64,000 nt of DNA from Bryocella elongata (GTDB taxonomy: Bacteria > Acidobacteriota > Terriglobia > Terriglobales > Acidobacteriaceae): NCBI RefSeq assembly GCF_900108185.1, contig NZ_FNVA01000001.1, positions 620,001 through 684,000 on the forward strand, given 5' to 3'. Every line of letters begins with the position of its first letter. The stretch's first letter is position 1. A program made the translations under genes and the position numbers. Of the stretch, positions 7,594 to 15,100 are shown one piece after another. The notes beneath the pieces were generated by a model. The model saw only the letters and a program-made list of their open reading frames with translations, searched no databases and had not been told where the DNA came from.

Positions 7594-8706
7594 CTAGGCC
7601 GCGCTCTCCATGGGTTTCTGGGCGCGTGCCACTACCGAAACGAGCCAGCCGACGATGACCAGGCCCGCGACGAAGAGCACGAGGAAGATGCCAACGACGC
7701 TCCAGTTGGTGACGACGACTCGGTCCCAGACGTTGTAGCCCTTCGTCAGCAGGGTGACGTCTCGGATGGCGTCGCGGTAGGTGGTGAAACAGATCTCGAA
7801 GAGGAGCGTGAGGAGAGCGCCGGCCCATCCGAGCCAGCCCGCCGTGATGCGTCCAAAGCCTGCTGCGGCGCCAAGGAGGATTGCTACGCCCACCAGCGCG
7901 AGCCAACCGTAGGCTGCGTATCCGAAGAGGTGATAGAGCGGGTGCGAGGCGATGCCGGCCTTCACGGCGGCAGGCTGCACGCTGTTGGCCCAGAGACCCG
8001 CGGCGATATAGAGGATGCCGAAGAGCACAGCCACCTTGCCGCCGAAGCCGGCGAGGAACTTCTTGTCTTCTGCGGCGAAGGTGGAGCGGCCTGCGAGGTA
8101 GATCATCCAGAGGCCAGCGACGAAGACGCCTCCGCAGAGCATCAGGAAGAAGCGCGGCTCGGTGGTGGGATCGCTTTTGGGCAGATAGACACCTGCGCCG
8201 GAGGCCGTGTACATGCTGCGCCACACCTCGGGGCGAAGCATCAGTGTCATGTTGGTGGAGAGGAGCTTCGCGACACTGCCGCAGCCGAGCCATGCCAGCA
8301 GGCCGACGAGCCAGGCGCTCTTGCCGGCTTCGAGGCGGAAGCTGAACTGGTAGAGGAGCCAATAGGTGAGCGTGAGGATCGCGATGATGGAGATCCAGTA
8401 GGCGCCGATGAGCACGCTCGACGTATACAGAGCCCGGCCATACAGCACCTGCGCGAAGAGCAGCGGCGGTACTCCGAGGTTGATGACATAGGTCATCACG
8501 ACCGTGAGGCGGCGGCCCATGGCGCGGGCTGCAGTGTGGGCGGGCGAACCGGCGCTGCGGGTACTGAGCAGTACCGCCAGCAGGAGGCCACCGAGCAGCA
8601 TCTCCACCGCGACGAAGTGGAGGCTCAACGTGACGATATGCAGGAGCTTGAAGAGCCAGATCGGCGCCGGAAGCGGGATGGGATCGACGGCTGGAAACGA
8701 GTTCAT
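7594..8706 (-). CDS. Polytopic membrane protein, first gene of the bc-complex cluster (possible bd-type half)
   Basis: 370 residues with about nine hydrophobic helices. The first helix region LLHIVTLSLHFVAVEMLLGG carries two histidines in a layout similar to the start of CydA-type proteins and of the bd-like gene at the other end of this cluster, which suggests distant relationship, not shown. A good Shine-Dalgarno (AAGGA, 5-6 bases before ATG 8706) supports the start. The next gene is the Rieske protein, 20 bases away. The protein may be a quinone-interacting or heme-carrying subunit of the complex. The function is not established from sequence. Confidence 0.7.
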   Translation of the reverse strand: MNSFPAVDPIPLPAPIWLFKLLHIVTLSLHFVAVEMLLGGLLLAVLLSTRSAGSPAHTAARAMGRRLTVVMTYVINLGVPPLLFAQVLYGRALYTSSVLIGAYWISIIAILTLTYWLLYQFSFRLEAGKSAWLVGLLAWLGCGSVAKLLSTNMTLMLRPEVWRSMYTASGAGVYLPKSDPTTEPRFFLMLCGGVFVAGLWMIYLAGRSTFAAEDKKFLAGFGGKVAVLFGILYIAAGLWANSVQPAAVKAGIASHPLYHLFGYAAYGWLALVGVAILLGAAAGFGRITAGWLGWAGALLTLLFEICFTTYRDAIRDVTLLTKGYNVWDRVVVTNWSVVGIFLVLFVAGLVIVGWLVSVVARAQKPMESAA

Positions 8707-9217
8707 AGAGGTCCTTGGCTAAGTCCTTGGCGGGGGCTGGTGGGAGTCGTGGGGTGCGGCCACGTCTCCTCCGGAACTGGCAGACCCGCAGCGTTGCCGC
8801 AGGGATTACCTGTCAGCGCGCTCGGCTCTTCCTGCCTCGACTTGGACTTTAGGTTGCTCGGACGGTCCGGCTCTGTGACTTGAAACACAGGGCAGCGCGC
8901 GCTGGGTCACCGGGACGATAAACGGACAAGCGGACGCGACGGCCGGTGGTTGATGCGGGTGAGCCCGAAACGATGCAGAGAATTCCGAATGTTTCTAGCA
9001 TTCCAGAGCGCTGCCAACCTGCCTGTTGCGTTGGAGTTGCGGCGGGGCTTCAAGGTCTAGCCCACCCCACACGGAGTCTTGTCCGGTCATGCAACAATTT
9101 CCGGCTACATGGGTTCTTACTATGCGAGGGGAGTCAAGCCGGAGACGGCGAGGCTTCCGCAGCGTGGAGATGGCTGACGATCGCTCTCAGGTCTCCGTTG
9201 TTGCAGGAGGAAGTTCG
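8707..9217. other. 511-base intergenic region with no recognised gene
   Basis: This is the divergent space between the respiratory cluster and the Gly-rich protein gene. Open frames here are short and look non-coding. A weak 5-bp hairpin is at 8873-8890 and a possible -10 box TACTAT is at 9118-9123 for the plus-strand gene. Promoters for both sides must lie here, but none is convincing. Confidence 0.5.
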
Positions 9218-9748
9218 ATGCGTAACGTACTTAAATTCGGCTGGCTGGCGGTTCTTGGTTTGTTCTTGTTCCTGCCTGCGAAGAAGGCAGATGCTCAGGT
9301 GTCGGTTGGCGTTGGGATCGGTGGCCCGGTGTACGGTGGTCCGGTGTATGCTGAGCCCTCCTGCGCGTACGGCTACTACAACACCTATCCTTACGGCTGC
9401 GCGCCTTATGGCTACTGGGGTCCTGACTACTTCTATAACGGTGTGTTCATCGGCGTAGGTCCGTGGTATCACTCGCACTGGTATGGCCGTGGTTACGGCT
9501 ATGGTGGTCGCGTTGGCTATGGCTACGGCGGATATCGTGGCGGCTACGGCGGTGGGTACCGTGGTGGATACGCTGGCGGCTATCGCGGTGGTTATGCTGG
9601 CGGTGGATACCGTGGTGGTGGTTATGCTGGCGGAGCGGCTCGCGGCGGCTTTGGCGGCGGACAGGGCTTCCATGGCGGCGGTGGCGGTGGTTTCCACGGT
9701 GGTGGCGGTGGCGGGTTCCACGGTGGTGGGGGCGGCGGACGTCGCTAA
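9218..9748 (+). CDS. Secreted glycine/tyrosine-rich protein
   Basis: 176 residues from ATG 9218, chosen because AGGAGG (9205-9210) lies seven bases upstream. A signal peptide (MRNVLKFGWLAVLGLFLFLP, cleavage near ADAQ) is followed by a Tyr/Pro/Gly region and then by GGYRGGYAGG-type repeats and a GGGGGFHGG tail, with most of the second half Gly, Tyr, Arg and His. Two cysteines lie in the middle part. Such low-complexity exported proteins are common in acidobacteria and may be surface or matrix proteins; no function is known. The gene stands alone and ends at a strong terminator. Confidence 0.85.
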   Translation: MRNVLKFGWLAVLGLFLFLPAKKADAQVSVGVGIGGPVYGGPVYAEPSCAYGYYNTYPYGCAPYGYWGPDYFYNGVFIGVGPWYHSHWYGRGYGYGGRVGYGYGGYRGGYGGGYRGGYAGGYRGGYAGGGYRGGGYAGGAARGGFGGGQGFHGGGGGGFHGGGGGGFHGGGGGGRR

Positions 9749-9790
9749 CTCTGCCTCAACGCACATTGCATGAAGTCCCCGAAACATAAG

Positions 9791-9820
9791 GCGGCTGCCA
9801 GTTGGCAGCCGCTTTCGTTT
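9791..9820. terminator. Bidirectional intrinsic terminator
   Basis: Arms GCGGCTGCCA (9791-9800) and TGGCAGCCGC (9803-9812) are followed by TTTCGTTT. It sits between the Gly-rich gene (plus) and the convergent PepSY-like gene (minus). Confidence 0.85.
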
Positions 9821-9836
9821 GTCTGCGAGCGATGGG

Positions 9837-10352
9837 CTAGAACTTGAGCAGGACCAAGGGAACCACAACCCCCAGTACGAGCAGCGCGGTCACGACGATC
9901 TTGTTGCTGTTGTATTTGTAGGACATGTAGATGCCGCTAAGCGTCGAGGTAAACAGCCCAAGTGTGACGACGTAGAAGAAGATCTTCTCCGGCGTGTGCG
10001 AAGGGGGCGGTGTGGACGGAGGCTTGGGCGCGGCGTCGGCGGCGGGCTTAGGGGCTCCGTCAGCGTCGTCCTTGTGGTGCTTGAGGGCGGCATCGCCGGA
10101 GGGCATGTCGCCATCGGCGTGCTTGGCCTCAGCCGCCGCTGGTTTGGGCTTGCGCTGCGGAATGATGTAGGTCTGCTTCTTGTGGATCTGGGCGAGGACG
10201 TGGATCCACTTGGGGCTGCTGGCCTGGTCCTGAAGGCCTAATGTCTGCAGAAAACCGGTGAAGGCGAAGAAGAGCAGGGCAGGCGCGATGAAGACACCGA
10301 CGTACAGATGCACCTTGCGCAGGATGCGAAGAATACTGGCTGAAGTGGACAT
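9837..10352 (-). CDS. PepSY-type transmembrane-helix protein
   Basis: 171 residues. The N-terminal RKVHLYVGVFIAPALLFFAFTGFLQTL resembles the first helix of PepSY-associated membrane proteins. It is followed by a charged Ala/Pro/His/Lys-rich periplasmic loop (residues 65-120) and two more helices (IFFYVVTLGLFTSTLSGIYM and VVTALLVLGVVVPLVLL). The ferric-reductase-like full-length members are longer, so this is a short version. It lies 109 bases after the OprB-type porin on the same strand and could belong to that metal-sensor-linked operon. The function is unknown. Confidence 0.75.
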   Translation of the reverse strand: MSTSASILRILRKVHLYVGVFIAPALLFFAFTGFLQTLGLQDQASSPKWIHVLAQIHKKQTYIIPQRKPKPAAAEAKHADGDMPSGDAALKHHKDDADGAPKPAADAAPKPPSTPPPSHTPEKIFFYVVTLGLFTSTLSGIYMSYKYNSNKIVVTALLVLGVVVPLVLLKF

Positions 10353-10383
10353 AGGTTTCCCGCGATTCTATGCGAGCCGCCTG

Positions 10384-10421
10384 CGAGTTCAAGGGAATCT
10401 TTCGAATCCCTGATGAACTCT
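10384..10421. repeat. Nested hairpin between porin and PepSY-like genes
   Basis: GAGTTCA / TGAACTC forms an outer stem around AGGGA / TCCCT in the 109-base spacer. There is no clear T-run. It could be an attenuator or processing site between the two genes. Confidence 0.4.
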
Positions 10422-10461
10422 GCGTCATGCAGACGTCTTTGCCTGAGGATCTGAGTGTTTG

Positions 10462-11925
10462 TTAGAAGTCCACGTGGGTGCGGACGCTGAAGACCACCAC
10501 CGGGCCGCGATCCTGGTTGTAGCCGGGATGAGCGATGGCCTGGAGGTCGAAGGTGGTGAACAGTCCGCGCCAGTTGTGGGCGTTGTAGTAGGCCTCGAGG
10601 ATATCTTCGCGGGCGTAGTTGAGTTTGCCGTCGCCGAGGAGGAAGCCTTTGCCGCCGAGCTTCAGGTATTCCTGATGATCGCGCTTGATGGCGTTGCTGA
10701 CGCCGACGAGTCCGAGCTTGTCGTTGGCGCGTGACCAGCGAGTGCCTTTGAGGTCGCCGCCCAGTTCGAAGGTCTGGTCGACCTCGGTGTAGGCGTAGCT
10801 CTCGTGCTGGCCTTCGTTCCAGCCAAAGCGCCCGAAGACGCGCACGTCGTCGGTAAGCTCCTGCTCGAAGTTCAGGCCTACGCCGTACTTCACGGTCGTC
10901 TGCAGAGCGTGCGCGGTGATGTCAGGGGTTGCGGTGGGACTGCCATGCGTGCGGGCGAACAACGCGAGCGCATTCTGGACGCGGTAGTCGCCCATGTTGG
11001 CGTGGTTCACATAGCCCAGCAGGCGCACGGTGCCCTGGCGCTTGGGGCTGATGATGCGTGTCGGCAGCCAGGCGAATGGTGTGCGGCGGTACTCCAGCTC
11101 GACGTTCTGTGCGCTGGCGCGGCGCAGGTTCCATTGCAGGTCGATGCCGTTCGCGATGGTGGGCATGAGTGCCACCGCATAGCGCGCTGTCCAGTCCTTG
11201 TCGTCGTACTCGACGATGCCGGCGTAGGTGTAGCCGCGGGTGTCAGCGGCGTAGTCCCAGGCACCGTTGTTGTCGACGGTCCAGTTCATGAACTGGAGGT
11301 GCGAATCCGAACCCGGATTGTTGATGTCGAGGAAGTCAGGCAGACCCATCTTGCCGAAGCGCAGGTCGAGGCGTCGCTCGGGAACCTTGGTTGCAAGGGA
11401 AAACTGGGTGCGCTCCTGGTCGACCAACTTGTCGGTGAAGCCGATGGTCTGGTGCAGCTCCACTCGCGCGAGGTAAGGCACGGGACCGAGGTTGGGATTG
11501 CGCACGACGTCGAGGTTGGTGAAGCCGGCGAGGCCGAGCGCTTCGGAGATGCCTCGGCCGCCTGCGGACTCTTCGTCATAGATAGCGTCGAGTTCGTAGC
11601 GCGGGTTGGCGATGACCTGATACCCGAGGAAGAGCGTGCCAACCAGCGAGGTCTTGTACTCGCCGCGCGCGAGCAGGGAGTTCGTATCTGAGTAAGGCGA
11701 GTGGAAGCCGGGGTGGGCCTGGAAGATGATGTTGGCCTGGCCTGCGATGAGCCAGCGCTGCGCGTCCGGGTGAGGGAAGAGCGTGAGCGGAGTTTGCGCC
11801 TCGACCGGAGCTTCAGCCGGCGCTGGAGCAGGCGCGTCGGGCTGCTGCGCTGCAGCGAGGCAGCCAGTGGCGAGACAAAGGATAAAGGGAAGCGTGCGGG
11901 GGCGAATCAGCAAAGTCAGAGTCAT
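10462..11925 (-). CDS. OprB-family carbohydrate-selective type porin
   Basis: 487 residues from ATG 11925, with a signal peptide (FILCLATGCLAAAQQ) and a short Ala/Pro linker. The rest is a beta-barrel of alternating amphipathic strands ending in Phe (RTHVDF), the outer-membrane assembly signal. NPGSDSHLQFMNWT with the following Asp/Asn/Gly segment is a characteristic OprB-like stretch of acidobacterial and proteobacterial porins. The frame is open for another 124 codons upstream, but that part overlaps the gene at 11961-12254 and is not expected to be translated. It is the second gene after the promoter/operator at 12312-12339, so metal-sensor control is likely. Confidence 0.88.
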   Translation of the reverse strand: MTLTLLIRPRTLPFILCLATGCLAAAQQPDAPAPAPAEAPVEAQTPLTLFPHPDAQRWLIAGQANIIFQAHPGFHSPYSDTNSLLARGEYKTSLVGTLFLGYQVIANPRYELDAIYDEESAGGRGISEALGLAGFTNLDVVRNPNLGPVPYLARVELHQTIGFTDKLVDQERTQFSLATKVPERRLDLRFGKMGLPDFLDINNPGSDSHLQFMNWTVDNNGAWDYAADTRGYTYAGIVEYDDKDWTARYAVALMPTIANGIDLQWNLRRASAQNVELEYRRTPFAWLPTRIISPKRQGTVRLLGYVNHANMGDYRVQNALALFARTHGSPTATPDITAHALQTTVKYGVGLNFEQELTDDVRVFGRFGWNEGQHESYAYTEVDQTFELGGDLKGTRWSRANDKLGLVGVSNAIKRDHQEYLKLGGKGFLLGDGKLNYAREDILEAYYNAHNWRGLFTTFDLQAIAHPGYNQDRGPVVVFSVRTHVDF

Positions 11926-11960
11926 GAGCAAGCAAAATTTCCGTAGGGGCCAGCGCCACG

Positions 11961-12254
11961 TTAGCAGGCAATTGCGAAGGTGCGATGAAGGGCCCGCCCG
12001 AAGGGGGAATCCCGGAGGAGTGTTCTCCGGACGGGCCAGCGTAATCCGGGTTCGTCGGTGGTGGCGTCGGTCTCTGGTACTGCGGTCCAGAGGCCGATCA
12101 GCGGGCAGAGTGCGTCGCCGGTTGCGACAAACTTCCGCACGAGACGGCGACGGGCCGGTTGCACGACGAACGGCGCGGGCGCGACGATTGGGGTCGCGGT
12201 GGTCATGCGTGTGCGATGGGTAACAGCTGTCCGATGCTGGGTGATGATCGTCAT
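11961..12254 (-). CDS. 97-residue hypothetical protein, first gene of the porin operon
   Basis: The start at 12254 is supported by a strong GGAGG about eight bases upstream on the minus strand. The product is basic, rich in Thr, Arg, Val and Pro, with two cysteines (one is the last residue) and three histidines. There is no signal peptide or clear membrane helix. It lies 35 bases upstream of the porin and about 50 bases downstream of the promoter that carries the CsoR-type operator. It is not recognised; it may be a small metal-linked protein or a leader-type ORF. Existence is supported by ribosome-site quality and operon position, not by homology. Confidence 0.55.
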   Translation of the reverse strand: MTIITQHRTAVTHRTRMTTATPIVAPAPFVVQPARRRLVRKFVATGDALCPLIGLWTAVPETDATTDEPGLRWPVRRTLLRDSPFGRALHRTFAIAC

Positions 12255-12311
12255 GGGAGCTCCTCCTCTCTGTGCGCCACGAAGCGGGGCAACACAAGTT
12301 TCAAGTTCACT

Positions 12312-12339
12312 CTGATAGGATACCCCCCTAGGGTATCAA
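12312..12339. promoter_or_regulatory. CsoR/RcnR-type operator inside overlapping divergent promoters
   Basis: The dyad GATACCC-CCCTA-GGGTATC (12319-12337) matches the C-run/G-run architecture of CsoR-family operators. On the minus strand it fills the spacer of TTGATA (12334-12339), 16 bases, TATCAG (12312-12317), which would drive the 97-residue protein and porin. On the plus strand TTCACT (12306-12311), 17 bases, TAGGGT (12329-12334) would drive the repressor gene. One bound tetramer could silence both directions. Confidence 0.75.
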
Positions 12340-12350
12340 GAGGAAAGAAA

Positions 12351-12674
12351 ATGGGCGCAGAAAAACGACGTGAGCCGAAGTTGAAGGTGGTTGGCCTGGT
12401 CCAGGCGACTGAAGCTCGTGAGAGGTCGAAGCTGCTCAACCGCGTCAAACGTATCCGCGGACAGATCACAGCGGTGGAGCGAGCCCTTACCGAGGACGAT
12501 GACTGCCCGGACGTGCTGATGCAGCTGGCCGCGGCGCGGGGAGCGATCAACAGCCTGATGGCCGAGGTGCTGGAGGACCACATCCGGCTGCACGTGGTGG
12601 CGCAGGGCAAAGGCGCGATTGAGCCGGAGATTGCGGAAGACCTGATCGACCTGGTGCGCGCGTATCTGAAGTAG
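12351..12674 (+). CDS. CsoR/RcnR/FrmR-family metal-sensing repressor
   Basis: 107 residues, all-helical DUF156 fold. The first helix has KLLNRVKRIRGQITAVERAL. Ligand positions are Cys52 (DDDCPD), His77 and His81 (EDHIRLH), with the spacing 25 and 4 typical of the family. The Cys-His-His set equals that of the Ni/Co sensor RcnR; copper CsoR has Cys at the last place and FrmR has Glu. ATG 12351 has GAGGAAAG just upstream and lies 13 bases after the operator, so autoregulation is likely. No efflux gene is adjacent; the divergent operon encodes a porin. The inducer metal is inferred only. Confidence 0.9.
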   Translation: MGAEKRREPKLKVVGLVQATEARERSKLLNRVKRIRGQITAVERALTEDDDCPDVLMQLAAARGAINSLMAEVLEDHIRLHVVAQGKGAIEPEIAEDLIDLVRAYLK

Positions 12675-12764
12675 GCAGCGGCTTCGCCGCTTCGCGGTCA
12701 GCTGCTGCGTGGGTTTGCGAGCTTCGCTCGTTCGTGGGGCAGGGTGGACGCTATTTGTTCGTGG

Positions 12765-12986
12765 CTACTTGCTCCTGGCTCCTACGGCTACCAGCGCGAT
12801 TCCCCCGACGAGTGCGATGCTGCTGAGGATTGGCGGAATCGGCACGGTGCTGGTCTCTTTGTGCTCGATGTTGAGGGGGCCGATCTTGGCGTCCTGCTTT
12901 TCGTGGGTGAAGCTGAATCCGCCGACGGCGAAACCGACGATTCTGACGAGAATGAGGAGGATTCCGACGAGGGTGGCGGGTTTCAT
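12765..12986 (-). CDS. Small two-helix membrane protein
   Basis: 73 residues, starting at 12986 with CTGGAG six bases upstream. Helix 1 covers about residues 4-23 and helix 2 residues 52-69 (ILSSIALVGGIALVAVG). They are separated by a polar loop with KIGPLNIEHKETSTVPIPP. Similar short proteins with a GP-I...TIPLPP loop are frequent in acidobacteria and related genomes, often annotated only as DUF3185-like or hypothetical; this is from memory and not checked. The function is unknown. Confidence 0.7.
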   Translation of the reverse strand: MKPATLVGILLILVRIVGFAVGGFSFTHEKQDAKIGPLNIEHKETSTVPIPPILSSIALVGGIALVAVGARSK

Positions 12987-13024
12987 GGGCAGCTCCAGGA
13001 GTAAGAGAAAGTGTCAGGAGTTCA

Positions 13025-13043
13025 GGTTCAGGTGGCCTGAACC
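13025..13043. repeat. Short perfect hairpin
   Basis: GGTTCAGG (13025-13032) and CCTGAACC (13036-13043) with loop TGG lie upstream of the small membrane protein gene. It could be an operator for that gene. No regulator is indicated. Confidence 0.35.
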
Positions 13044-13147
13044 AGGGACGACACATCGAATGGACGTGCCTAAGTTGCTTCAGAGACGGGACTTGACACG
13101 TTCCTTCCCAACCTGTGATGCGGTCGAAGAGAAAATGTTTGCGTCGG

Positions 13148-13177
13148 TTGATTTTGCACCGGGTTTGGGACTAATCT
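13148..13177 (+). promoter_or_regulatory. Candidate promoter for the structured RNA
   Basis: TTGATT (13148-13153), an 18-base spacer and TAATCT (13172-13177) predict a transcript starting near 13184 with no long coding frame downstream before the terminator at 13375. Confidence 0.4.
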
Positions 13178-13183
13178 TCGATC

Positions 13184-13405
13184 CAACACGGGAAAGGAGG
13201 GCGATCCTAATCTATGAAGATTGGTAGTTATTGCAACACGACACGTGAGGTGACTGAGGCTTAGGGCATCGTGCTCTAGACCTGGCAGCTTGCAGTTGAA
13301 GTGCGAAACATAGACCTCTGCCGAGGCCCATCCGGGTACGGGTGTCCTCAAGTCAATCCCCACAGTCCACCGCCAAACGGCCCGCCAAGAAGAGGCGGGC
13401 CGTTT
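13184..13405 (+). ncRNA. Candidate structured small RNA (about 220 nt)
   Basis: The interval lacks a convincing gene but has a promoter-like start, nested helices and a strong terminator. Helices seen: TGACTGAGG (13251-13259) with CCTCAAGTCA (13346-13355, one bulge); CCTGGCAG (13281-13288) with CTGCCGAGG (13318-13326, one bulge); CATCCG-GGTA-CGGGTG (13329-13344, tetraloop). The size and rod-with-bubble layout would suit a 6S-like regulatory RNA, but no signature sequence was recognised. It could also be a leader of the PEP-CTERM gene, although the terminator separates them. A 97-codon minus-strand frame (13070-13363) overlaps and looks non-coding. Confidence 0.4.
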
Positions 13406-13410
13406 GCTTT
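13375..13410. terminator. Strong intrinsic terminator (12-bp stem)
   Basis: Arms AAACGGCCCGCC (13375-13386) and GGCGGGCCGTTT (13394-13405) enclose AAGAAGA, followed by GCTTT. It closes the candidate RNA transcript. Confidence 0.85.
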
Positions 13411-13458
13411 GAGCGGGAGGATGAGATGTTCACAATTTGCAGATATGAACAACTTTGT

Positions 13459-13477
13459 TGTATCGTGAAGCGATACA
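13459..13477 (+). promoter_or_regulatory. Hairpin in the leader of the PEP-CTERM gene
   Basis: TGTATCG (13459-13465) and CGATACA (13471-13477) enclose TGAAG, 27 bases before the start codon. It could be an operator or an mRNA leader structure. Confidence 0.4.
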
Positions 13478-13503
13478 CTTGAAATTCCTTTTGAGGTTTT
13501 GCA

Positions 13504-14154
13504 ATGAAGTCTTTTAGGTTGGCTGGCGTTGGCGCAGCCTGCTTTTGTCTGATGTTTGGTTCTGCAGCGGCCCGTGCGAGCGAGGTCACTTCGATTTCCA
13601 ACGGGACGGTATACACCATTCCCTCTGTGAATCAGCAGGGGGCGGGGCCTGAGACGGTGGCTACGGGAATCACGTGGACCTCTACAAATTCAGGCGCGGT
13701 GTTCGGCTATAGCGACACTTACGGATTCAACGATAACGGAATCTGGAACGGGTTATCAATGGCCGGAGTCAATTCGTCGTCGGACTCGATGACCTTCACC
13801 TTCAGCGATTCTGTTTCCGCGGCGGGTGCGTTCATCAACTACTCGCCTTCCTGGGGAAACCCTACGATAGCGGTTTACGATACCAACGGTAACCTGATCG
13901 AGTCGGAGATTCTGGACTTCGCAGTAGCTGATGGGCCCGATGCGATTAACGAAGGCTACTTTTATGGCTTCCAGGAGAGTACGGCAGATATTGGATCGTT
14001 CACGATAACGGGGGCGTACGCGGGTGTGTCGGAGATTACATTGTCCGGCTCCGTGGCGGCTACGCCGGAGCCTGGGGCGCTGGTTTTGCTGGGGACTGGG
14101 CTGCTTGGGATGGGTGGCGTTTTCTCCCGCCGCCGGTCTCGCAGTATCGCGTAA
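13504..14154 (+). CDS. PEP-CTERM sorting domain protein
   Basis: 216 residues with a signal peptide (LAGVGAACFCLMFGSAAARA) and a beta-rich body of Ser/Thr/Gly/Asn. It ends in TPEPGALVLLGTGLLGMGG followed by SRRRSR, the PEP motif, hydrophobic helix and basic tail recognised by exosortase/archaeosortase-type enzymes. The body resembles short choice-of-anchor, lectin-like beta sandwiches (TFTFSDSVSAAGAFINYSP). No exosortase lies in the window, so processing must rely on a distant gene. It is a single gene with its own terminator at 14174-14210. Confidence 0.93.
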   Translation: MKSFRLAGVGAACFCLMFGSAAARASEVTSISNGTVYTIPSVNQQGAGPETVATGITWTSTNSGAVFGYSDTYGFNDNGIWNGLSMAGVNSSSDSMTFTFSDSVSAAGAFINYSPSWGNPTIAVYDTNGNLIESEILDFAVADGPDAINEGYFYGFQESTADIGSFTITGAYAGVSEITLSGSVAATPEPGALVLLGTGLLGMGGVFSRRRSRSIA

Positions 14155-14173
14155 GTAAAGAGACTGGTTCGCA

Positions 14174-14210
14174 TGGCCCGTCTTCGGGGAGAAGACGGGC
14201 CACTTGCTTT
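14174..14210 (+). terminator. Intrinsic terminator after the PEP-CTERM gene
   Basis: A 12-bp stem TGGCCCGTCTTC (14174-14185) / GAAGACGGGCCA (14191-14202) has loop GGGGA, followed by CTTGCTTT. Confidence 0.85.
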
Positions 14211-14281
14211 AAGGAAGCCGGAGGGCCACCGTCCGGCGCCAAATCACAGATCCGCGTGCGCCGCAGCGGTAGGATATTCGC

Positions 14282-15100
14282 ATGAGTATTGCGGTTGCGG
14301 AAGAGCGGGCAGGAAGCGGGTTGGGCGTTGTGGACGAGCTGGTGATTGCGGGGCGAAAGTTTCGCTCGCGGCTCATCGTAGGCACGGGCAAGTACAAGGA
14401 TGGGCCGGAGACGAAGGCCGCGATTGAGGCCTCGGGCGCGGAGATGGTGACGGTCGCGGTGCGGCGGGTGAACCTGGACCGCAGCAAGGAATCGCTGCTG
14501 GACTACATCGATCCGAAGAGGTACTTCCTGCTGCCGAATACGGCGGGCTGCTACACGGCGGAAGAGGCGATCCGCGCGGCACGGCTGGGGCGCGAGGTGG
14601 GGCTGAGCGACTGGGTGAAGATCGAGGTCATTGGCGACCAGGCGACGTTGTATCCGGACGTGCAGGCGACGGTGGAGGCGACGCGGGTGCTGGTGAAGGA
14701 GGGCTTCACGGTCCTGCCGTATACGACCGACGACATTGTGTTTGCGAAGCGACTGATCGATGTGGGAGCGGCTGCGGTGATGCCGCTGGGGGCGCCCATC
14801 GGGACGGGCCTGGGCATTGCGAATACGTACACGCTGCGCATGATGCGCGAGCTGATCACGGAAGTGCCGCTGGTGGTGGATGCGGGGCTGGGCACGGCGA
14901 GCGATGCAGCGCTGGCGATGGAGCTGGGCTTCGATGCGGTGCTGCTGAACACGGCGATGGCGGGATCGAAGAACCCAGTACTGATGTCCAGCGCTATGAA
15001 GAAAGGGACCGAGGCCGGGCGTGAGGCGTTTCTGGCCGGGCGGATGCCGAAGAAGCTGTATGCAACGGCCAGCTCTCCGCTGGAGGGGATCTCGAAGTGA
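14282..15100 (+). CDS. thiG: Thiazole synthase
   Basis: 272 residues, the usual ThiG length. It is a TIM barrel that makes the thiazole phosphate of thiamine from deoxyxylulose phosphate, dehydroglycine and ThiS thiocarboxylate. Hallmarks: [10 protein letters not shown] near residue 36, [11 protein letters not shown], the Schiff-base Lys113 in [23 protein letters not shown] and [19 protein letters not shown]. No thiS, thiF, thiO or thiC is adjacent and no TPP riboswitch is visible in the leader, so it is an orphan copy of the pathway here. The stop codon overlaps the GTG start of the next gene. Confidence 0.96.
   Translation: MSIAVAEERAGSGLGVVDELVIAGRKFRSRLIVGTGKYKDGPETKAAIEASGAEMVTVAVRRVNLDRSKESLLDYIDPKRYFLLPNTAGCYTAEEAIRAARLGREVGLSDWVKIEVIGDQATLYPDVQATVEATRVLVKEGFTVLPYTTDDIVFAKRLIDVGAAAVMPLGAPIGTGLGIANTYTLRMMRELITEVPLVVDAGLGTASDAALAMELGFDAVLLNTAMAGSKNPVLMSSAMKKGTEAGREAFLAGRMPKKLYATASSPLEGISK

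Noticed and set aside
7519-8883. 454-codon plus-strand frame opposite the Rieske and membrane protein genes
   Set aside because: It is a shadow of two real genes, with biased composition.
9490-9745. Tandem DNA repeat in the Gly-rich gene
   Set aside because: The repeats follow the codons of a low-complexity Gly/Tyr/His protein and need no separate explanation.
10462-12297. Longer porin reading (611 codons)
   Set aside because: The extra N-terminus lacks a start signal, removes the signal peptide from the N-terminus and overlaps the 97-residue gene.
13070-13363. 97-codon minus-strand frame over the RNA candidate
   Set aside because: No ribosome site or family, and it coincides with base-paired segments that explain the sequence better as RNA.
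13330-13374. tRNA-like 3' end (CCGCCA near 13370)
   Set aside because: No T-arm consensus GGTTCRA and no cloverleaf could be drawn.
14211-14281. Possible TPP riboswitch before thiG
   Set aside because: The leader is only about 70 bases and lacks the conserved CTGAGA core.
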